Positions 59,691 to 64,000 of a stretch of 64,000 bases of DNA are shown here, piece by piece. Made by a program: the position numbers and the translations under genes. The notes below the pieces were generated by a model. The model had not been told where the DNA came from and searched no databases. It saw nothing but the letters and a program-made list of their open reading frames with translations. The first letter of the stretch is position 1; each line of letters begins with the position of its first letter. The stretch is taken from the NCBI RefSeq assembly GCF_027568395.1, contig NZ_JANKZL010000006.1:348977-412976 (forward strand), written 5' to 3'. Source of the stretch: Aminobacter sp. HY435. Its GTDB lineage: Bacteria; Pseudomonadota; Alphaproteobacteria; Rhizobiales; Rhizobiaceae.

Positions 59691-60605
59691 CTAGGACCCC
59701 AAAGCCCCCCCGCAAACATTGGCCTTGGCTTCGCCAATGGCCGCGACAATGGCGGCGACCCTATCTTGCCAGGCACCTGCGCGAAATCCGAAATCCCGAA
59801 AGAACGCTTCGCAATCCAGCTCCGAGTTCATCGGGCGCTCAGCCTTTGCCGGCCATTGCCGGCTGCTGATCGGCTCGACCGCGGCACAAGGTCCCGACAG
59901 CGCCTCGCTCGCATGAAGCACGCAGGTCGCAAGTTCAAACCAACTCGCCCGGCCACTTCCAGCCAGGTGATACACGCTTTGCTGGAAGCGGCCGCGATCG
60001 CGCCTGACGCGGGCAGCCGCCAGCAAACCGTCGGCCAGATCGTGCGCGTCCGTCGGGTTACCATGCTGGTCGGCAACAACCTGCAGGCTATCTCGCGCTT
60101 CGGCCAGCTTTAGCATCGTCTTGACGAAGTTGCTGCCATAGCAGCTCACGACCCAGGCTGTCCTGACGATCAAATGGTCAGCGTTGCCGCGCCGGACCGC
60201 CTCTTCGCCGGCAAGCTTGCTGCGGCCATAGACGGTCTGCGGATTCGGAAGGTCGGTCTCGACATAGGGGCGAACTGCACGACCGTCGAACACGTAGTCG
60301 GTGGAAACGTGGACAATCGGAATTCCCGACTCTGCGGTCAGCTTCGCCAGGACGCCGGGCGCTTCCGCGTTCATTGCAAAGGCACGCGCGGGCTCGTCTT
60401 CTTGCCGGTCCACACCCGTATGCGCCGCGGCATTGATGACCACATCCGGCCTGACCGCACTCAAGACCGGCACGAACGTCGACACATCTTCCAGGTCGAA
60501 ATCCGGGCGCCCGACGCATACGACTTCGATGTCGGATTGCCCTTCAGCCCGGACCGCCAGCGAACGCGCCAGTTGGCCAGACTTTCCAATAACCAGTATT
60601 CTCAC
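59691..60605 (-). CDS. rfbD: dTDP-4-dehydrorhamnose reductase
   Basis: A 304-residue extended short-chain dehydrogenase: [44 protein letters not shown] and YGRSKLAGE (Tyr/Lys catalytic pair). It makes dTDP-L-rhamnose, the last step of the pathway. Overlaps rfbB by four bases. Confidence 0.94.
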   Translation of the reverse strand: MRILVIGKSGQLARSLAVRAEGQSDIEVVCVGRPDFDLEDVSTFVPVLSAVRPDVVINAAAHTGVDRQEDEPARAFAMNAEAPGVLAKLTAESGIPIVHVSTDYVFDGRAVRPYVETDLPNPQTVYGRSKLAGEEAVRRGNADHLIVRTAWVVSCYGSNFVKTMLKLAEARDSLQVVADQHGNPTDAHDLADGLLAAARVRRDRGRFQQSVYHLAGSGRASWFELATCVLHASEALSGPCAAVEPISSRQWPAKAERPMNSELDCEAFFRDFGFRAGAWQDRVAAIVAAIGEAKANVCGGALGS

Positions 60606-61681
60606 CTCGCACCGACCAGCCCGAGCCTGCTTCCGTCAAAGCGCTGCTCGCGAAGCGGCCGCCACCACCAGCCATTCTCCAGATACCAGTCGACGGTCCT
60701 GGCAAGACCGGTCTCGAAAGTCTCTTGCGGCCGCCAGCCCAGTTCCGCCTCACTCTTCGTCGGGTCGATGGCATAACGCCGGTCATGTCCTGGCCGATCG
60801 GTGACGAAATTGATGAGATCGAGATGGGAACCGCCGCCAGCCCTTGGGCGGCGAGCATCAAGCAGCGCACAGATGGCCTCGACCACCTCAAGATTGGTCC
60901 GCTCTGCCCGGCCGCCGATGTTGTAGCTTTCCCCAACCTCGCCCCTGGTCATCACTGCTTCGAGGGCACGGGCATGGTCCTCCACGAACAGCCAGTCGCG
61001 CACATTGGCGCCTTTGCCATAGACCGGCAATGGCCGCTCATCCAACGCATTCGCAATGACCAGCGGGATCAGCTTCTCCGGAAAATGGTAGGGTCCATAA
61101 TTGTTCGAGCAATTGGAAAGAACAACGGGCAGCCCATAGGTTTCATGCCAGGCCCGCACGAAATGATCGGAAGCAGCCTTTGACGCTGAGTAGGGCGACG
61201 ACGGCTTATAGGGTGACTGTTCGGTGAAGACGCCGGAATCGAATGGCAGGTCGCCGAACACTTCGTCGGTAGACACGTGATGGAATCGGAAGCTCTTTCG
61301 CCTGCTCTCGCTCAAGCTGCGCCAATGATCGAGGGCTGCCGACAACAGGCTGGTCGTGCCCAGGACATTGGTCGTGACGAAGGCCATCGGCCCGTCGATC
61401 GAGCGATCGACATGGCTCTCCGCCGCCAAATGCATGACCAGGTCGACATCTTCCGCTTGCAGAATATGCCTGACGGCGTCGATATCGCAGATGTCTGCAC
61501 GATAAAAACGATACCAGGGATGCCCATCGAGATCGTGCAGCGATGCCAGATTTCCTGCGTAGGTCAGCTTGTCGAGATTGACGACCCTGTAACGTCCGGT
61601 TGCCGCAAGGTGCCTGCACACGGCCGAACCAATGAAACCGGCGCCGCCGGTTACGAGAACGGTTTGAAGAGCCTGTTTCAC
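60602..61681 (-). CDS. rfbB: dTDP-glucose 4,6-dehydratase
   Basis: A 359-residue RmlB: NAD motif [42 protein letters not shown] and [15 protein letters not shown] (Tyr-Lys), with [16 protein letters not shown]. It produces dTDP-4-keto-6-deoxyglucose. Overlaps both neighbours by four bases. Confidence 0.97.
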   Translation of the reverse strand: MKQALQTVLVTGGAGFIGSAVCRHLAATGRYRVVNLDKLTYAGNLASLHDLDGHPWYRFYRADICDIDAVRHILQAEDVDLVMHLAAESHVDRSIDGPMAFVTTNVLGTTSLLSAALDHWRSLSESRRKSFRFHHVSTDEVFGDLPFDSGVFTEQSPYKPSSPYSASKAASDHFVRAWHETYGLPVVLSNCSNNYGPYHFPEKLIPLVIANALDERPLPVYGKGANVRDWLFVEDHARALEAVMTRGEVGESYNIGGRAERTNLEVVEAICALLDARRPRAGGGSHLDLINFVTDRPGHDRRYAIDPTKSEAELGWRPQETFETGLARTVDWYLENGWWWRPLREQRFDGSRLGLVGAR

Positions 61682-62241
61682 GAGTAAGCGAACCCGGTTT
61701 CGATGTCGGCAAGGTTAGGCGCAGCGGCGTCCTTGGCGGATAGTTTCATGTCTGCTGCCGGCACGGGCCAGTCGATCGCAAGCGCCGGGTCGTCGAATCG
61801 AATCGAACGGTCATGCGGCTGCGAATATTGCGCCGAGACCTTGTAGACGACCTCGGTGTCCGGCTCGAGCGTCACGAACCCGTGCGCAAACCCCTTCGGC
61901 ACCAGAATCTGATTCCATTCTTTGTCTGACAGGGTGATGCCGACCCACCGGCCAAAAGTCGGCGAACCGCTTCGGATATCGACCGCGACGTCGAAAACCG
62001 AACCGCGGAGTACCCGCACCAGCTTGTCCTGCGCGAAAGGAGGCGTCTGGAAATGCAATCCGCGCATCACGCCACGTTTGCGGGAAAACGAATGATTGTC
62101 CTGGACGAAATCGACGGACAGGCCGAATCGTTCCAGTTGTTCAGCGTTCCATGTCTCGGAAAAGAAGCCGCGCTCGTCTTCGAATTTGGGCGGACGTATC
62201 TCGAAGACTCCGTCCAGACCAAGATTGCGGACCTCAACCAT
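61678..62241 (-). CDS. rfbC: dTDP-4-dehydrorhamnose 3,5-epimerase
   Basis: A 187-residue cupin Rml[36 protein letters not shown] (catalytic His), [19 protein letters not shown] and [11 protein letters not shown]. Overlaps rfbA by eight bases. Confidence 0.96.
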   Translation of the reverse strand: MVEVRNLGLDGVFEIRPPKFEDERGFFSETWNAEQLERFGLSVDFVQDNHSFSRKRGVMRGLHFQTPPFAQDKLVRVLRGSVFDVAVDIRSGSPTFGRWVGITLSDKEWNQILVPKGFAHGFVTLEPDTEVVYKVSAQYSQPHDRSIRFDDPALAIDWPVPAADMKLSAKDAAAPNLADIETGFAYS

Positions 62242-63115
62242 GGGATATTTCCTTGACCCGCCTCACGAGGTAGCGCGCATAGTCGGTATTGCCCAGGGAA
62301 GCCGCCCTCGCAAGCGTCTGCTCTTCCGTCAAATAGCCCAGTTCGAATCCGATTTCCTCGGGGCACATGATCTTGATGCCCTGCCGGTGCTCGATTGTGC
62401 GCACGAAGGACGACGCCTCGTGGAGACTGTCATGCGTTCCCGTATCGAGCCATGCATAGCCCCGGCCGAGGCGAACGACATGTAGATTGCCTTGCTGCAG
62501 ATAGGCTCGATTGACGTCGGTGATCTCAAGCTCGCCACGCGCCGATGGGCGGATCGACGAGGCGATATCGACAACCGAGTTGTCATAGAAATAGAGGCCC
62601 GTGACCGCCCAGTTCGAACCCGGCTCGACCGGTTTTTCTTCGATCGACAACGCCTGCTGCGTCGCCCTGTCAAAGGTCACGACACCATAGCGCTGCGGAT
62701 CCTCGACTTGATAGGCGAAAACGGAAGCACCGCCTTTGCGGGCAACAGCAGCCCGACAGCGATCGGAGAGCCCGTCACCATAGAAAATATTGTCGCCCAG
62801 TATTAGCGCTACGGGACTGGCGCCAATGAAGTCTTTTCCAATAAGGAATGCCTCGGCCAGCCCATTCGGCGATGGCTGCACCGCATAGGAAAGTGAAACA
62901 CCGAATGCCGATCCATCACCTAGCAGCTGCTGGAACTGTGGCAGATCCCTGGGAGTCGAAATTACAAGTATTTCTCTAATGCCAGAAAGCATAAGGACGC
63001 CGAGTGGGTAGTATATCATCGGCTTGTCGTATATCGGCAATATCTGCTTGGATACTGCCAGCGTGGCGGGATAGAGCCTTGTTCCACTACCGCCTGCTAA
63101 TATAATGCCCTTCAC
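62234..63115 (-). CDS. rfbA: Glucose-1-phosphate thymidylyltransferase
   Basis: A 293-residue Rml[40 protein letters not shown] and the [11 protein letters not shown] and [14 protein letters not shown] motifs. First enzyme of the dTDP-rhamnose pathway and first gene of the polysaccharide operon; start GTG 63115 (GTG AAG GGC). The 461 bases upstream hold its promoter. Confidence 0.96.
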   Translation of the reverse strand: MKGIILAGGSGTRLYPATLAVSKQILPIYDKPMIYYPLGVLMLSGIREILVISTPRDLPQFQQLLGDGSAFGVSLSYAVQPSPNGLAEAFLIGKDFIGASPVALILGDNIFYGDGLSDRCRAAVARKGGASVFAYQVEDPQRYGVVTFDRATQQALSIEEKPVEPGSNWAVTGLYFYDNSVVDIASSIRPSARGELEITDVNRAYLQQGNLHVVRLGRGYAWLDTGTHDSLHEASSFVRTIEHRQGIKIMCPEEIGFELGYLTEEQTLARAASLGNTDYARYLVRRVKEISHG

Positions 63116-63576
63116 AGAGAACTTCCTGGTTGTTTGCCCTGCCCCCGCCGGCCAACAATCCGTGATAACCCGTATGACTTATGCAGACAAGACACCACGA
63201 TTGTCTCGATGTTTGCTGCACATATTTCATTTCAATAGGACAGAAACCCGATCAAGTGGCGCACTGCGCCACCCCCGCTGGTCGGTGGCCGAGAAAGTCC
63301 GCCTGGAAGTGTCTTTCTAATCAACGGCAACAGGATTTGCTCTGAAGCCGGGGGGCCGCCGGCGAGGCGCGCGGCCATCAGGGGCAAAATGAGTATCTGG
63401 CGGCCCAGGAGCACCAGCCCCAGCTGCCCGGACCCGTGCGCTCGACCAGAACTATGACGACCAAGGCCAGTCCTAAGACATGATCGAACTGAGCGGTCTA
63501 TGGTTTTCGCACTGAGAAGCCCGGCGTGTTTGCCGGGCTTTTGGTCGTTGTTTGATGTCGGATGGCCGAGCCTGGC
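63116..63576. other. Leader region of the polysaccharide operon, no gene
   Basis: 461 bases without a credible coding frame between rfbA and pntB. It includes a terminator-type hairpin near its right end and GC-rich segments with short inverted repeats near 63255-63285 (GTGGCGCACTGCGCCAC). A long untranslated leader for the operon is possible. Confidence 0.45.
63518..63543. terminator. Intrinsic terminator hairpin after pntB
   Basis: AGCCCGGC/GCCGGGCT with six-base loop, followed by TTTT on the plus strand and TTCTC on the minus strand, 34 bases past the pntB stop. It probably ends pntB transcription on the minus strand despite the better plus-strand T-run. Confidence 0.6.
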
Positions 63577-64000
63577 TCAGTGATCAAACGCCTTGACGAT
63601 TTCCTCGGTCATCTTCTTGGCGTCGCCGAGCAGCATCATGGTGCCGTCCTTGTAAAACAGCGTGTTGTCGATGCCGGCATAGCCGGAGCCGAGCGAACGC
63701 TTGACGAACAGGCAGGTGCGGGCCTTGTCGACGTCGAGGATCGGCATGCCGTAGATCGGTGAGCTTTTGTCATCGCGCGCCGACGGGTTGGTCACGTCGT
63801 TGGCGCCGATGACGTAGGCGACGTCGGCCTGGGCGAACTCCGAGTTGATGTCTTCGAGCTCGAAGACCTCGTCATAGGGCACGTTGGCCTCGGCGAGCAG
63901 CACGTTCATGTGGCCGGGCATGCGGCCGGCGACGGGGTGGATCGCATACTTCACCTCGACGCCGTTGGCCTTGAGCTTGTCGGCCATTTCGCGCAGCGCA
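63577..64000 (-). CDS. pntB: NAD(P) transhydrogenase subunit beta, C-terminal part
   Basis: The last 140 residues of PntB, cut by the window edge. The dIII NADP-binding domain is recognisable: [60 protein letters not shown] and [18 protein letters not shown]. The enzyme makes NADPH at the cost of proton motive force. The frame is open to base 64000. Confidence 0.95.
   Translation of the reverse strand, partial: ALREMADKLKANGVEVKYAIHPVAGRMPGHMNVLLAEANVPYDEVFELEDINSEFAQADVAYVIGANDVTNPSARDDKSSPIYGMPILDVDKARTCLFVKRSLGSGYAGIDNTLFYKDGTMMLLGDAKKMTEEIVKAFDH

Overview
The window looks like a chromosomal segment of an alphaproteobacterium of the order Hyphomicrobiales (Rhizobiales), probably Mesorhizobium/Aminobacter-like. 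Grounds: high GC, the Rhizobium-type pyruvate carboxylase, the rplU-rpmA-obgE-proBA-nadD-rsfS-rlmH-envC-ctpA-rppH order, and dispersed intergenic palindromes of a kind familiar from Mesorhizobium-like genomes. The genus is an inference; no rRNA is present.

Layout. 1-8.3 kb: a hybrid histidine kinase, a small membrane protein, a PtsN-like protein, a lytic transglycosylase overlapping the downstream side of ispG, a methyltransferase, a secreted hypothetical protein, and bdhA followed by a patatin-like gene that has lost its catalytic core by an in-frame deletion. 8.5-15.4 kb: an RND efflux adaptor/pump pair, a frameshifted DUF3309 gene, an MFS transporter and an SH3-domain protein. 15.5-25.6 kb: pyruvate carboxylase and a complete branched-chain (HAAT) amino-acid ABC transporter (livH-M-G-F, DUF6867, livK); LivG carries a low-complexity tail ending in a helix-hairpin-helix domain. 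25.9-30 kb: a 4-hydroxyproline catabolic cluster (epimerase, FAD dehydrogenase, DHDPS-family deaminase) with a divergent GntR regulator and a duplicated operator-like motif. 30-36.3 kb: two tandem paralogous small secreted proteins, mmsA with a divergent LysR gene, dadA, and two tandem Rnk/GreA-C proteins.

36.6-51 kb is a conserved housekeeping neighbourhood read leftward: rplU, rpmA, GNAT, obgE, proB, proA, nadD, (MFS insertion), rsfS, rlmH, envC, ctpA, yibQ-like, rppH. It links ribosome assembly, proline and NAD synthesis and division-associated peptidoglycan turnover. An MFS gene and an AraC-like remnant interrupt it between nadD and rsfS, and rsfS appears to lack an ATG/GTG/TTG start.

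51.3-63.1 kb is a surface-polysaccharide island between tRNA-Ser(CGA) and pntB. Transcribed leftward are rfbA-C-B-D (dTDP-L-rhamnose), a 1688-residue protein joining methyltransferase, coiled-coil, GH99/WbsX-like, GT2 and GT4 modules, a polysaccharide pyruvyl transferase, a GT2 and a stand-alone GH99/WbsX-like protein. Base composition drops sharply inside the giant gene (GT2/GT4 half) and in the pyruvyl transferase, so the island is mosaic. A degenerate inverted copy of the tRNA-Ser lies at its edge. I regard this island, and the giant multi-module protein in particular, as the most interesting part of the window. No CRISPR array, rRNA, intact insertion sequence or phage was seen.
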